From Occallatibacter gabretensis (lineage in GTDB: Bacteria > Acidobacteriota > Terriglobia > Terriglobales > Acidobacteriaceae): DNA of 64,000 nt. Made by a program: the position numbers and the translations under genes. The notes under the pieces were generated by a model. That model saw nothing but the letters and a program-made list of their open reading frames with translations. It was not told where the DNA came from and made no database searches. The stretch is from positions 2,176,114 to 2,240,113 of the forward strand of contig NZ_LAIJ01000009.1 of the NCBI RefSeq assembly GCF_001449115.1, written 5' to 3'. Shown here one piece after another: positions 1 through 9,279 of this stretch; position 1 is the stretch's first letter, and every line of letters starts with the position of its first letter.

Positions 1-1172
1 GCAACTGGGCGACGGATATTGCGGGCGGTTCGCGATATGGATACACGCTGCTGAGCGTGATTATGCTGTCAAACCTGATGGCGGTGCTGCTGCAGAGCCT
101 GAGCCTGAAGCTGGGGGTTGCGACGGAGCGCGACTTGGCGCAGTTGTGCCGGGAGGCGACGGGTCGATGGGTAGGCGTGGGATTGTGGCTGGGGGCGGAG
201 ATTGCGATTGCGGCATGCGACCTGGCGGAGGTGATTGGATCAGCGATTGCGCTGAACCTGCTGTTTCATATTCCGCTGATGTGGGGCGTGCTGATTACCG
301 GGCTGGATGTGTTGCTGATTCTGATTCTGCAGAACTGGGGTTTCAGGAAGCTGGAAGCGGTGGTGATTGCGCTGATCGGCACGATTGTGGTGCTGTTCGG
401 GATTCAGATGGTGCTTTCGCGGCCGGAGTATGGGGCGGTGGCGTGGAATCTGTTTGTGCCTTCGGTGCAGATTTTGAAGGACCCGAATCTGCTCTACATT
501 GCGATCGGGATTCTGGGCGCGACGGTGATGCCGCACAATCTGTACCTGCATTCGGCGCTGGTGCAGAGCCGCAACTATGAGCGGACTCCGAAGGGCAAGC
601 GCGAGGCGATCAAGCTGGCGAATATCGATTCCGCGGCGGCGCTGACGGTGGCGCTGTTTGTGAATGCGGCGATTCTGATTGTGGCGGCGGCGGTGTTTCA
701 TCGGAGCGGACATTACGAGGTGGCGGGGATTGAGGATGCTTACAAGCTGCTGAGTCCGCTGCTGGGCGCGGGATTTGCGAGCACGCTGTTTGCCGTGGCG
801 CTGCTTGCGAGTGGGCAGAGCTCTTCGATTACCGGGACGCTGGCGGGCCAGGTGGTGATGGAGGGGTTTGTGCGGCTGAAGGTGGCTCCGTGGCTGCGGA
901 GGCTGATTACGCGGTCGATTGCGATTGCGCCGACGGTGGTGGTGGTGGCGCTGTGGGGCGAGCATGGGACGGAGAAGCTGCTGTTGCTGAGCCAGGTGAT
1001 TTTGTCGCTGCAGTTGAGCTTTGCGGTGGTGCCGCTGGTGATTTTTACGGGAAGCCGGAAGCGGATGGGGGATTTTGTGAATGCGCCGTGGCTGAAGGGG
1101 CTGGCGTGGGCGGCTGCTGTGGTGATTGCTGGGTTGAATGGGTGGTTTGTGGTGCTGCTGGTGAGGCAGTGA
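1..1172 (+). CDS. mntH: Nramp-family divalent metal (Mn2+/Fe2+) transporter, 5' truncated by window edge
   Basis: Proton-coupled importer of divalent metal ions in the inner membrane. The reading frame is open from base 3, before any start codon, so the gene begins outside the window; about 389 residues are visible. The first visible residues, NWATDIAGGS, match the end of the Nramp helix-1 DPGN metal-binding motif, with the Asp off the edge. The helix-6 signature MPHNLYLHS is intact at about bases 529-555. The rest is strongly hydrophobic with many membrane helices, as expected. Codons are G-rich (gcg, gtg, ctg). The family assignment is secure; which metal it prefers cannot be told from the sequence. 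Confidence 0.93.
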   Translation, partial: NWATDIAGGSRYGYTLLSVIMLSNLMAVLLQSLSLKLGVATERDLAQLCREATGRWVGVGLWLGAEIAIAACDLAEVIGSAIALNLLFHIPLMWGVLITGLDVLLILILQNWGFRKLEAVVIALIGTIVVLFGIQMVLSRPEYGAVAWNLFVPSVQILKDPNLLYIAIGILGATVMPHNLYLHSALVQSRNYERTPKGKREAIKLANIDSAAALTVALFVNAAILIVAAAVFHRSGHYEVAGIEDAYKLLSPLLGAGFASTLFAVALLASGQSSSITGTLAGQVVMEGFVRLKVAPWLRRLITRSIAIAPTVVVVALWGEHGTEKLLLLSQVILSLQLSFAVVPLVIFTGSRKRMGDFVNAPWLKGLAWAAAVVIAGLNGWFVVLLVRQ

Positions 1173-1241
1173 AGAGGCGCGGGTATCCGCCATCGTCTCA
1201 CTGCTTTCTGCTTCTGACTTCCAGCATCTGAACTCTCAACA

Positions 1242-1763
1242 TCAAGGCGTGTAGTGAGTGAAGACGAAGTCAGTGGATTGGGCCTTCTGGTGGCAGGGGA
1301 AGCAGCTTTGCATGAATGCTTCGTTGCCGGGTTTGCCGTTTGCGAAGTGACCGAAGCCCCAGCCGCCGGTTGCTGCGTACTTGACTGAGTCCTTGACCAT
1401 GAACTGAATGTTGGTGGGTGCTCCGGGGACGAAAGATTGGGCTTGTCCGAAGACCTTGTTGTTTTCATCCGATGGCACGTAGCGGTAATGCAAAGCAGCA
1501 ATGATTGTGCCGTCGGGGAAGGGAAGCTTTCCGTCGCGGTAGGCCTTGAACGCTACATCGTTGGCCAGGACGGCACCTATGCTGTTGAGGTTGCCTGCTT
1601 CATGGGCTGAAGAGATCCATTTGAAGTCGCGGTAGCCGTGAGGGATTTCGGTTAGGAAGGCCGGGGCGGGATCTCCGCTTGCGTGTTGTGGCGCAGGGGC
1701 AATGAGGGCGGCGAGGCCGGTTGTTATTGTAGCTGCAACCAGGGAGAATGTGATGTGTTTCAT
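1242..1763 (-). CDS. Secreted cytochrome P460-family haem protein
   Basis: A 173-residue protein with an N-terminal signal peptide (residues 1 to about 28, Ala-rich h-region), exported to the periplasm. A c-type haem motif CFPCH lies near residues 154-158, followed by the FVFTHY ending seen in cytochrome P460 domains. The GWGFGHF stretch before it also fits the family. P460 proteins include hydroxylamine- and NO-reactive enzymes, but the acidobacterial ones are mostly uncharacterised, so no substrate is claimed. A strong Shine-Dalgarno AAAGGAGG precedes the ATG. It lies 18 bp downstream of the small gene at 1782-2093 on the same strand and is probably cotranscribed with it. Confidence 0.85.
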   Translation of the reverse strand: MKHITFSLVAATITTGLAALIAPAPQHASGDPAPAFLTEIPHGYRDFKWISSAHEAGNLNSIGAVLANDVAFKAYRDGKLPFPDGTIIAALHYRYVPSDENNKVFGQAQSFVPGAPTNIQFMVKDSVKYAATGGWGFGHFANGKPGNEAFMQSCFPCHQKAQSTDFVFTHYTP

Positions 1764-1781
1764 ACGTGTTCCTCCTTTAGG

Positions 1782-2093
1782 TCACTCGATTGTTACTGAA
1801 AACGGCAGCGCGTCAGATGTTCCCTGGCTTACCACGAGAACATTCTTTTTGAAAATGCCCGCTTCGACCACCGCCAGCATTTCCTGGCCTCCAGGTACTG
1901 TGACAACGTAAGCGCCGCTCGATCCGCAAGGATTGCTCTCAGGGCCGATGCAGAAGTTGAATGAGTAGGCTCCGGCCTGGGGCGCAGAAAACTTGAATTT
2001 CAGAATTCCGCCGGGGCCGTTTTCCCCATTCGCCTGGATGATCACGAGTGGGGTTCGAGAAGATGGAACGGTTCCGTTCAACGTGATACTCAT
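1782..2093 (-). CDS. Hypothetical small protein upstream of cytochrome P460
   Basis: A 103-residue protein that I do not recognise. It has no signal peptide and no membrane helix. The pattern of alternating hydrophobic residues with Gly/Pro/Ser turns (for example FSAPQAGAYSFNF and GAYVVTVPGG) suggests an all-beta sandwich. Two Cys residues (in FCIGPESNPCG) are spaced to allow a disulfide. GAGGAG at a good distance upstream of the ATG supports translation. It is followed after 18 bp by the P460 gene, so the two may work together. Confidence 0.6.
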   Translation of the reverse strand: MSITLNGTVPSSRTPLVIIQANGENGPGGILKFKFSAPQAGAYSFNFCIGPESNPCGSSGAYVVTVPGGQEMLAVVEAGIFKKNVLVVSQGTSDALPFSVTIE

Positions 2094-2199
2094 GTTGGCT
2101 TTCTCCTCAATCGCAAAGTTGATTTCTAATGCGGCTTGATTTTATGCCAATCGGGGAGGGCGATGAATCCGAGGCAAGCTGTCCACTAGTATTAAAGCC

Positions 2200-3837
2200 A
2201 TGTTGGTTCTTTCGGCTGCGGAGATGCAGGCTTGCGATCGCTTGAGTACGGACCGGTTTGGGATTTCTTCGATTGAGTTGATGCGGAATGCTGCGAAGGC
2301 TGTGGCGGATGTGGCGCTCCGGGTGTTTCCGCGTGCGCGACGTGTGACGGTGCTGTGCGGCAAGGGGAACAACGGCGGCGATGGGGCTATGGCGGCCCGG
2401 CTGCTGGCGGATGGTGGCTTGCAGGTGACGGTGTTGTTGCTTGGTTCATCCGCTGAGTTGAAGGGCGATGCGGCTACTGCGTGGGGTGAGCTGGAGGCCG
2501 CGGCGAATTGCAAGGTGTTTGCGATTGCGACAGCTGAAGAGCTGAGCCTGCATGGCGATGCTTTTGATGCTGAGCTGATTTTGGATGCGGTGGTGGGTAC
2601 TGGGTTTCAGCTGCCGCTGCGGGGGCTGGCTGTTGAGGCGCTGAAGCGGGTGAAGCAGAGTAAGGCGAAAGTGCTGGCTGTGGATTTGCCTTCCGGCTGG
2701 CCGGCGGATGAGACGAAGGCTGCGGTTGAGACTGATGTGTTTCCGGCGGATGCGGTGGTGACGTTTACGGCTCCGAAGCCGGCGCATGTGTTTGGACAAT
2801 TGACGCGGGAGTGGGATCAGCCGGTGGTGGTGGCCCCGATTGGCTCGCCCACTGAGGCGATGGTTTCAACGCTCGGGCTGGGGTGGGACGGCGCGGCGAT
2901 GGAACTGGTGCAGAGGCCGCGGGCGGCGGATGCGAATAAAGGCAAATTTGGCCACGTGCTGGTGGTGGGTGGGAGCTTTGGCGCTGCGGGCGGTAAGGCG
3001 GGCGCGGCGGTGATGAGCTCGATGGCTGCGATGCGTGTGGGTGCCGGGCTGGTGACGGCGGCTGTGCCAGAGACTGCGCTGGCGGTGGTGTCAGGTTATG
3101 CGCCGGAACTGATGACGTGGCCGCTGAAGGCGAATGCCGAGGGTCAGATTGCGGCGGAGAATCTGGCGGAGGATGAGGCGCTGGGGGCGCTGACGAAGGG
3201 GATTACGGTTGCCGTGATTGGGCCGGGGATGGGCCAGAGTGCGGACACGATGAAGTTTCTGAATAGTTTTTTAAGTCGCACGAAGATGCCAGTGGTGATT
3301 GATGCAGATGCGCTGAATCAACTGGCGCGACAGTCCGATACGGTACTGACGCAGATTGCGAAGGGCCGGACGGTGGTGATTACGCCTCATCCGGGCGAGA
3401 TGGCAAGGCTGGCGGGGATTTCGACGGCTGAGGTGCAGGCGAAGCGGCTGGATGTGGCGCGGGGATTTGCCGTGAAGAATGGCGTCATCGTGGTTCTGAA
3501 GGGTGCGCGGACACTGGTGGCGCATCCGAATGGGCAGGTGAGCGTAAATACCACCGGGAATCCGGGGATGGCGAAGGGCGGCAGCGGTGATGTTCTGGCG
3601 GGAATGATTGCGGGGATGCTGGCGCAGTATCCGGACGAGCCGGAACGGGCGGTGGAGGCGGCGGTTTATCTGCATGGGCTGGCTGCGGACATTGCCGTGA
3701 GGAAGAGCAATGAGCATACGCTGCTGGCGACGGACAGTTTTACACATTTTTCACAAGCGTTTCGTATAAGCAATCAGGACGATTCGGGCTATGTTTGGTT
3801 GCAGGGTCGCAGAATGACCGGCAGGAGGAAGCGATGA
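2200..3837 (+). CDS. nnrE-nnrD: Bifunctional NAD(P)HX epimerase / ADP-dependent NAD(P)HX dehydratase
   Basis: Repairs hydrated NADH and NADPH: the N-terminal YjeF_N domain epimerises R- and S-NAD(P)HX, and the C-terminal ribokinase-like domain dehydrates S-NAD(P)HX using ADP. The epimerase domain (about residues 1-215) has the signature GKGNNGGDG. The dehydratase domain (about 225-515) has VIDADALN, ITPHPGEMARL and NPGMAKGGSGDVL. Length 545 is normal for the fused form. The stop overlaps the tsaE start as ATGA at 3834-3837, the common nnr-tsaE order. The Shine-Dalgarno upstream of 2200 is weak. Confidence 0.96.
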   Translation: MLVLSAAEMQACDRLSTDRFGISSIELMRNAAKAVADVALRVFPRARRVTVLCGKGNNGGDGAMAARLLADGGLQVTVLLLGSSAELKGDAATAWGELEAAANCKVFAIATAEELSLHGDAFDAELILDAVVGTGFQLPLRGLAVEALKRVKQSKAKVLAVDLPSGWPADETKAAVETDVFPADAVVTFTAPKPAHVFGQLTREWDQPVVVAPIGSPTEAMVSTLGLGWDGAAMELVQRPRAADANKGKFGHVLVVGGSFGAAGGKAGAAVMSSMAAMRVGAGLVTAAVPETALAVVSGYAPELMTWPLKANAEGQIAAENLAEDEALGALTKGITVAVIGPGMGQSADTMKFLNSFLSRTKMPVVIDADALNQLARQSDTVLTQIAKGRTVVITPHPGEMARLAGISTAEVQAKRLDVARGFAVKNGVIVVLKGARTLVAHPNGQVSVNTTGNPGMAKGGSGDVLAGMIAGMLAQYPDEPERAVEAAVYLHGLAADIAVRKSNEHTLLATDSFTHFSQAFRISNQDDSGYVWLQGRRMTGRRKR

Positions 3838-4307
3838 TGGCAGAAGCGACGGTGGCGGCTGGGAAGGTGCATGAGTTCACCACGCAGAGCGGCGCGGATA
3901 CGGTGGAAGTGGGGCGCAAACTGGTGAAGCTGCTGAAGCCGCCGCAACTGCTGCTGCTGACGGGCGACCTGGGCACGGGGAAGACGACGCTGGTGAAGGG
4001 GATTGCACAGGCGCTGGAGGCCGCGGAGCCGGATGAGGTGACGAGCCCGACGTTTACGCTGCTGCATGAATATGAGGGTGTGCGCGAGGGTGTGCCGGTG
4101 AAGCTCTACCACTTGGATGTCTACAGGCTGGAGGGTGAGCGGCAGTTGGAGACGCTGGGTCTGGACGATCTGCTGACGGATGATGCGCTGGTGCTGGTGG
4201 AATGGGGCGAGAAGTTCAAGAGCCTGAAGAAGCGCGCTACGGGCGAGATTTCGATTGAGGCGAAGGGCGGGGATGCGCGGAAGATTGTGGTGAGTTTGAG
4301 GGAATAG
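3834..4307 (+). CDS. tsaE: tRNA N6-threonylcarbamoyladenosine biosynthesis ATPase TsaE
   Basis: ATPase partner of TsaB and TsaD in forming t6A at position 37 of tRNAs that read ANN codons. The 157-residue product has a Walker A motif GDLGTGKTT, the switch-like VTSPTFTLLHEY, HLDVYRL, and VEWGEK near the C-terminus, all typical. I place the start at ATG 3834 because AGGAGG (3823-3828) sits 5 bases upstream; the open frame extends further 5' to 3795 but without such a site. The start overlaps the stop of nnrE-nnrD by four bases, so translation is probably coupled. tsaB lies about 18 kb away. Confidence 0.95.
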   Translation: MMAEATVAAGKVHEFTTQSGADTVEVGRKLVKLLKPPQLLLLTGDLGTGKTTLVKGIAQALEAAEPDEVTSPTFTLLHEYEGVREGVPVKLYHLDVYRLEGERQLETLGLDDLLTDDALVLVEWGEKFKSLKKRATGEISIEAKGGDARKIVVSLRE

Positions 4308-4397
4308 GGACAAGGGACAAGGGTTTTATAGATAAGAAGCCTTTAGGTAGAAAACCTATCGATAAAGGCAAAGGCTTTAGATATTCGAGATCGCGGT

Positions 4398-4754
4398 CTA
4401 TTTGCCGGTGACTGGGCCCATGACGAAGAGGGTGTTGCCGGAGGGGTCGAGTAGATCGAAGGTGCGTGACCCCCAGTTTTCGTCCTTCGGGGCGCGCAGG
4501 ACCTTCACCTTTGGGCTCCACTCGTTGTAATAGAAATCGGTGTCGTCTACACGGAGCGCGACGCAGGCATCGCGGCCGTGGCCGGGCATGGGATTGGCTA
4601 GCGTGATCTCCATCTCTCCGCGCGCGACTCCGAGCAGGCCGGTGTGACCATCTTCGGAGACTTCAAAAGTGACGTTGAAACCGAGGCCGTCTACGTAGAA
4701 GGATTTGGCTTTGGCCAGGTCGTCGACTGGAATGTTGGGTATGGCTTTTTCCAT
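4398..4754 (-). CDS. VOC-family (glyoxalase/bleomycin-resistance fold) protein
   Basis: A 118-residue single VOC domain. Typical features are the opening AIPNIPVDDLAKAKSFYVDG (beta strand, then helix with the F-Y pair), a central G-rich strand and a C-terminal DLLDPSGNTLFVMGP. Members bind a metal and small molecules, ranging from dioxygenases to antibiotic-binding proteins; nothing here fixes the substrate. I chose the ATG at 4754. The open frame runs further upstream, but that part translates the dispersed repeat at 4811-4965 and is not coding. The gene converges on tsaE. Confidence 0.85.
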   Translation of the reverse strand: MEKAIPNIPVDDLAKAKSFYVDGLGFNVTFEVSEDGHTGLLGVARGEMEITLANPMPGHGRDACVALRVDDTDFYYNEWSPKVKVLRAPKDENWGSRTFDLLDPSGNTLFVMGPVTGK

Positions 4755-4810
4755 GATGTGAGAATTGTAGAGCAACGGCTTTATGGCCGGCTGTTGTGGT
4801 GGAACGCGCG

Positions 4811-4965
4811 AAAAGCAAACGCAAGAACAGCCGCAGATCCTTCGACTCGTTTGGCGCATCCGCGCCAAACTTCGCTCAGGACGACAACTTCATGGAGAGT
4901 GGGCGAGAACGCTATCCCACCCTAGCGACAAAAACAAAGACGTCGCGAGGACGGGGCACCCGGCA
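4811..4965. repeat. Dispersed structured repeat, copy 1
   Basis: One of three related intergenic copies (others at 12772-12883 and 53865-54053). It starts with an A-rich lead and CCGCAGATCCTTCGACTCG, then a hairpin with 9-bp stem (GTTTGGCGC at 4849-4857 and its complement at 4862-4870), then TTCGCTCAGGACGAC. A second module follows: GCTATCCCACCC, a GCGAC/GTCGC stem and GGGGCACCCGGC. Stem sequences differ between copies but remain paired. It lies between the VOC gene and the tricorn-like gene and overlaps only spurious frames. Confidence 0.8.
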
Positions 4966-5037
4966 GGGATATGGCTCCGTATTTGTGCCCGCCGTGTAAG
5001 ATGGACCTCAATCAAAATTTGTGCGTGGGGGCTTCCG

Positions 5038-8000
5038 GTGCGTCGATTCCGCTTGTCTGCAGTGTCTCGTTTGGCAATTGCTCTTTTCACTGTTCTGCTG
5101 GCGGCGAGCGTTGCCGATGCAGCGTCGAATCCACACATCTTTCAGAGGCCTGCGCTGAGCAAAGACCTGATCGCGTTTGCGTATGCGGGAGATCTGTGGA
5201 CGGTTCCGCGGGCAGGCGGGCGCGCGACGCGGCTGACGGTGGGCGTGGGCATTGAGACTGCGCCGATCTTCTCGCCGGATGGGCAGACGATTGCGTTCAC
5301 GGGCGAGTACGACGGCAATACGGATGTGTTTACGGTTCCGACGACGGGCGGTGTGCCGTTCCGCGTGACGTATCATCCGGCGGCCGATGTGGCGGTGGCG
5401 TGGACGCCGGATGGACGGGAGATTGTTTTCCGTTCGACCCGCGATTCTGCCAGCCGCTACACGAAGCTGTACACGGTGCCTGCGAAGGGCGGCATTGCGA
5501 AGCCGCTGCCGCTGCCGATGGCGGCGCAGGGGCAGTTCTCGCCGGATGGAAAGGCTATCGCTTACTCGCCTTTTGGTCCGGCATTTGGGTTTAACTACAC
5601 CTCGTTTGTGTCGTGGGGCAATTATCACGGCGGCCTGGCGAGCACGATCTGGATTACGACGCTGCCGGGACTTGATTCGGTGGAAATTCCGCATGAGAAG
5701 GCGTCTGATTTCTTTCCGGTGTATGCGGGCAGCAAGGTGTATTTCCTCTCTGGACGCAAGGGGCACACGGCGATTTTTGCCTATGATCCGGGATCGAAGA
5801 CGGTGAAAGAGGCGCTGGCGAATGAGGGATCGGATATTCGCTCGCTCGCAGGCGACGGGAACACGCTGGTGTACGACCAACTGGGCGAGATTTATCTCTT
5901 TGATACGGCGAACGGCAAGAAGACGATGGTGCCGATTGAGGTGGATGCCGATTTGCCGGATGTGCGGCCGCGGATTGAGAGCGTGGCGGAGCAGGTGGAG
6001 AATGTGGCGATTTCACCGACCGGCGTGCGTGCGGCGGTGGAAGCGCATGGTGAGATTTTTACCGTAGCGGTGAAGCATGGGCCGACACGGGATATTACGA
6101 ATACGCCGGGCGTGATGGAGCGCGAGCCGGCGTGGTCGCCTGATGGGCAGTCGATTGCCTACTTCTCGGATGAGAGCGGGCTATATCAACTGCATGTTGC
6201 GAGTCAGTTTGGTTCGAGCGTGGCGGGCAGCGCGGCGGTGAAGAAGTTTTCGCTGGGGAGTGAGCCGGCTTATTACTTCAATACGCTGTGGTCGCCGGAT
6301 TCGAAGAAGATTTTGTTTCACGATAACCGGCTGAACATTTACATGCTGGACACGACGACGGGCAAACTGGCGACGGTGGGCGCGAAGAATGTGTATGGCG
6401 GCTTCTCGAACACCAACTACGATGTGGCGTGGTCGCCGGATTCAAAGTGGGTGGCGTATCCGCAGTCGATGCCGAACCATCTGCATGCGATTTTTCTGTA
6501 CAACGTGGAGACGGGACAATCGACGCAGGTGACGAGCCAGATGGCGGAGTCGACGAGCCCCACGTTTGACCGCGACGGAAAGTATCTTTTCTTTACGACG
6601 AGTACGAATGCGGGTGCGACGTCAAACGGGCTGGACATGACGAGCGACCTGTACCAGGTGACAAACAATATTTTTGCGGTGACGCTGGCCGCGGATACGG
6701 CTTCTCCGATTGCGCCGGAGCTGGAAGACGAGAAGGCTGACGATAAGAAGAGCGACGACAAAAAGGCTGATGCGGATAAGAAGCCGGATGCCGATGCGAA
6801 GGACGGCGATAAGAAAGACGGCGACAAGAAATCCGATGAGAAGCCGGGCGGCAAGGCTGCTGCGAAGCCGATCAAGGTTGACCTGGCGGGAATTCAGGAT
6901 CGTATTGTTGCGCTGCCGCTGCCGACGAGTGTGTATGGCGGGCTTTCGGGTGGGTTAAAGGGGAGCTTGTATTTCCTGGAGGCGTCTGCTTCAGGGCGAT
7001 TTGCCGAGCGTGGAATGACGCTGAACCGCTGGGTGCCTGAGGACCGCAAGACGGAGAAGCTGGCTGAGCATGTGAATGGCTTTGATCTCTCAGCGAATGG
7101 CGAAAAGATGATTGTGGCGACCGGAGCAAGCTGGGCGATTGTGCCGAGCGGCGCGCCGGTGAAGCCGGGTGAGGGAACGCTGAGCTTCAGTGATTTGAAG
7201 GCGCGGGTTGAGCCCCATGCCGAATGGGCGCAGATGTACCACGAGGTGTGGCGGATTGAGCGGGCGTACTTCTACGACAAGAATTTCCATGGCACAAACA
7301 CGGTGGCGGATGAGAAGCGGTTTGAGCCGTATGTGGCGTCGATGGCTTCACGCGCGGACCTGAACTACATCTTCCAAGAGATGCTGGGCGCGTTTTCTGT
7401 GGGCCATCTGCGCGGGTCTGGCGGCGATATTCCCTCGGCTAAGCATGTTCCGGGTGGGCTGCTGGGCGCGGATTTCGATGTGAAGGACAATCACTACTGC
7501 GTTACGAAGATTTATACGGGCGGGTTGTTCAATGCGAGTGAGAAAGCTCCGCTGGCGCAGCCGGGATTAAATGTGGCAGTGGGCGAGTGCGTGCTGGCGA
7601 TTGAGGGGCAGGAGCTGACGGCAAGCATGGATATTCAGCAGCCGCTGGAAGGCACGGCGGGTAAGGTGATCAGTCTGCGGGTTGGACAGGCGGACGGAAG
7701 CAAGACGCGGGATATTTCCGTGACGCCGATAGCGAGCGACTATGGCTTGAGAAACACCGACTGGATTGAAGGAAACCAGGCGAAGGTGGACAAGCTTTCC
7801 GATGGGAAGCTGGCGTATGTGTATCTGCCGGACACGGGCGGCGGCGGGTTTACGAATTTCAACCGCTACTACTTTGCGCAGACGGACAAGAAGGGCGCGA
7901 TTATCGACGAGCGCTTCAATGGCGGCGGGCAGGTGGCGGATTACTTCATTGAGGTGATGAAGCGGCAGATTGAGAGCTACTGGGCTCCGCGCTATGGCAC

Positions 8001-8412
8001 TGTGGAGCATACGCCGAATGCCGGGATTTATGGGCCTAAGGTGATGATCGCCAATGAGACTTCCGGCTCAGGCGGCGATGCGCTGCCGTGGCTGTTTAAG
8101 GAAGCGAAGCTGGGGCCGCTGGTGGGCAAGCGCACGTGGGGCGGGCTGGTGGGCATTGGCGGGATTCCGGTGCTGATGGATGGTGGGCATGTGACTTCGC
8201 CGAGTGTGGCGTTCTTCTCGCCGAAGGGTGAGTGGGATGTGGAGAATCACGGCGTGGACCCGGATTATGAGGTGGAGCAGGATCCGAAGGCGGTGAGCGA
8301 GGGGCATGATCCGCAGCTTGAGAAGGCTGTGGCGCTGGCGCTTGAGGAACTGGCGAAGCATCCTGTGGATACGAATCCGGCGCGGCCTGCTTATCCGAAT
8401 TATCACAAGTAA
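5038..8412 (+). CDS. Tricorn-like periplasmic S41-family peptidase
   Basis: Large exported serine protease that degrades peptides. From GTG 5038 the product is 1124 residues and starts with a good signal peptide (MRRFRLSAVS, then a hydrophobic core to VADA). The frame is open to 4783, but that part is repeat DNA. An N-terminal beta-propeller of PD40-type repeats follows (FSPDGQTIAFTG, WSPDGQSIAYFSD and others), then a Lys/Asp-rich linker at about residues 560-611, a PDZ-like region near 805-870 and an S41 domain. The nucleophile motif SGSGGD is near residue 1008. The domain order matches tricorn; the charged linker is unusual and looks disordered. Confidence 0.9.
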   Translation: MRRFRLSAVSRLAIALFTVLLAASVADAASNPHIFQRPALSKDLIAFAYAGDLWTVPRAGGRATRLTVGVGIETAPIFSPDGQTIAFTGEYDGNTDVFTVPTTGGVPFRVTYHPAADVAVAWTPDGREIVFRSTRDSASRYTKLYTVPAKGGIAKPLPLPMAAQGQFSPDGKAIAYSPFGPAFGFNYTSFVSWGNYHGGLASTIWITTLPGLDSVEIPHEKASDFFPVYAGSKVYFLSGRKGHTAIFAYDPGSKTVKEALANEGSDIRSLAGDGNTLVYDQLGEIYLFDTANGKKTMVPIEVDADLPDVRPRIESVAEQVENVAISPTGVRAAVEAHGEIFTVAVKHGPTRDITNTPGVMEREPAWSPDGQSIAYFSDESGLYQLHVASQFGSSVAGSAAVKKFSLGSEPAYYFNTLWSPDSKKILFHDNRLNIYMLDTTTGKLATVGAKNVYGGFSNTNYDVAWSPDSKWVAYPQSMPNHLHAIFLYNVETGQSTQVTSQMAESTSPTFDRDGKYLFFTTSTNAGATSNGLDMTSDLYQVTNNIFAVTLAADTASPIAPELEDEKADDKKSDDKKADADKKPDADAKDGDKKDGDKKSDEKPGGKAAAKPIKVDLAGIQDRIVALPLPTSVYGGLSGGLKGSLYFLEASASGRFAERGMTLNRWVPEDRKTEKLAEHVNGFDLSANGEKMIVATGASWAIVPSGAPVKPGEGTLSFSDLKARVEPHAEWAQMYHEVWRIERAYFYDKNFHGTNTVADEKRFEPYVASMASRADLNYIFQEMLGAFSVGHLRGSGGDIPSAKHVPGGLLGADFDVKDNHYCVTKIYTGGLFNASEKAPLAQPGLNVAVGECVLAIEGQELTASMDIQQPLEGTAGKVISLRVGQADGSKTRDISVTPIASDYGLRNTDWIEGNQAKVDKLSDGKLAYVYLPDTGGGGFTNFNRYYFAQTDKKGAIIDERFNGGGQVADYFIEVMKRQIESYWAPRYGTVEHTPNAGIYGPKVMIANETSGSGGDALPWLFKEAKLGPLVGKRTWGGLVGIGGIPVLMDGGHVTSPSVAFFSPKGEWDVENHGVDPDYEVEQDPKAVSEGHDPQLEKAVALALEELAKHPVDTNPARPAYPNYHK

Positions 8413-8607
8413 GTGCTGCGCGCACGGCGAACTGCGGCCTTTTGCCGCCACGTGGTTCGGTGGTTCTCCCGCTTGTCGGGGCGGAGGGTTTCACTAATCT
8501 AAGGCTCATCGCAGCGTGCGGTAGGCCTTAGATTTGTCCGTTTGCACACGCCTATGAATAAACACGTATGTAAGGAGAAAATGCATATAATGTAAGGAGG
8601 AGGCGAT

Positions 8608-8880
8608 ATGGCTTCGACGATTTCCAATTCGACCATGACTGTAGAGGCTACAGTGACCTCGAAGGGGCAGATTACGCTGCCGAAAGAGCTGCGGAAACGG
8701 CTTGGGCTTCAGCAAGGCAGTAAGGTTCGGTTTCTTATCCCTGCCAAGGGAGCTGTCAAGGTTGAGCCGGTGCGCTATCAGATTCAAGACTTATGGAAGA
8801 TGGCCGACGAAGGCGGCAAGCCTGAAAGCGTCATGTCGTTTGAAGAAATGAACGAAGCCAAGGGTCGGCGACAGTGGTAA
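8608..8880 (+). CDS. vapB: AbrB/MazE-type antitoxin (VapB-like)
   Basis: A 90-residue protein with a SpoVT-AbrB DNA-binding domain: TVTSKGQITLPKELRKRLGL at about residues 16-35 is the swapped-hairpin core, followed by GSKVRFLIP. The C-terminal part (QDLWKMADEGGKPESV onward) is acidic and likely wraps the toxin. A strong AAGGAGGAGG precedes ATG 8608. The gene overlaps the PIN-domain toxin by a few bases. Such pairs repress their own promoter; a repeated ATGTAAGGAG element lies just upstream, but no operator can be defined with certainty. Confidence 0.88.
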   Translation: MASTISNSTMTVEATVTSKGQITLPKELRKRLGLQQGSKVRFLIPAKGAVKVEPVRYQIQDLWKMADEGGKPESVMSFEEMNEAKGRRQW

Positions 8881-9269
8881 TGATTGCTGCCGATACGAAC
8901 ATCTGGGCGCGGGCCTATCTGAATGACGATGAGGCGCAAGCCCGGAAAGCGCGCGCAGCTATCGAAAAGGCATGTTCGAACGGCGGCTTGTTTGTTCCTC
9001 TTGTCGTTCTAGCGGAACTCTTTTGGGTGCTTCGACGCAAGTGGGAGAAAGAAAGAGTTCTCAATACCCTTGAACATCTTCTGAATACAGAGGGCGTTGT
9101 TGTTGAGTCCCCGGCCCTTGCCATCAAGGCGTTGGAAGAGTCCCGCGTTGGCGCGTCCGGCTTTGTGGATCGCTTGATTGCGGAAATTTCTTTCGAGACC
9201 GGAGCTAACGAGATCATCACCTTTGATAAGGCCTTTGGGCGCTTGCCGCACGCCCGCCGGTTGAAGTAA
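8874..9269 (+). CDS. vapC: PIN-domain ribonuclease toxin (VapC-like)
   Basis: A 131-residue PIN-domain protein, predicted to be a Mg2+-dependent RNase that cuts RNA (in studied VapCs often tRNA or rRNA) when free of its antitoxin. The four acidic active-site positions are present: Asp in AADTNIW, Glu in LAELFW, Asp in FVDRLIAE and Asp in TFDKAF. The frame starts with GTG 8874, with AAGGG 9 bases upstream; an alternative ATG lies at 8880 and overlaps the antitoxin stop as TAATG. Either start gives a coupled antitoxin-toxin operon. Confidence 0.9.
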   Translation: MVMIAADTNIWARAYLNDDEAQARKARAAIEKACSNGGLFVPLVVLAELFWVLRRKWEKERVLNTLEHLLNTEGVVVESPALAIKALEESRVGASGFVDRLIAEISFETGANEIITFDKAFGRLPHARRLK

Positions 9270-9279
9270 TCACAACAAT

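Noticed and set aside
8586..8591. TATAAT as the vapBC promoter -10 element
   Set aside because: No convincing -35 lies at 16-18 bases, and transcription would start inside the ribosome-binding site.
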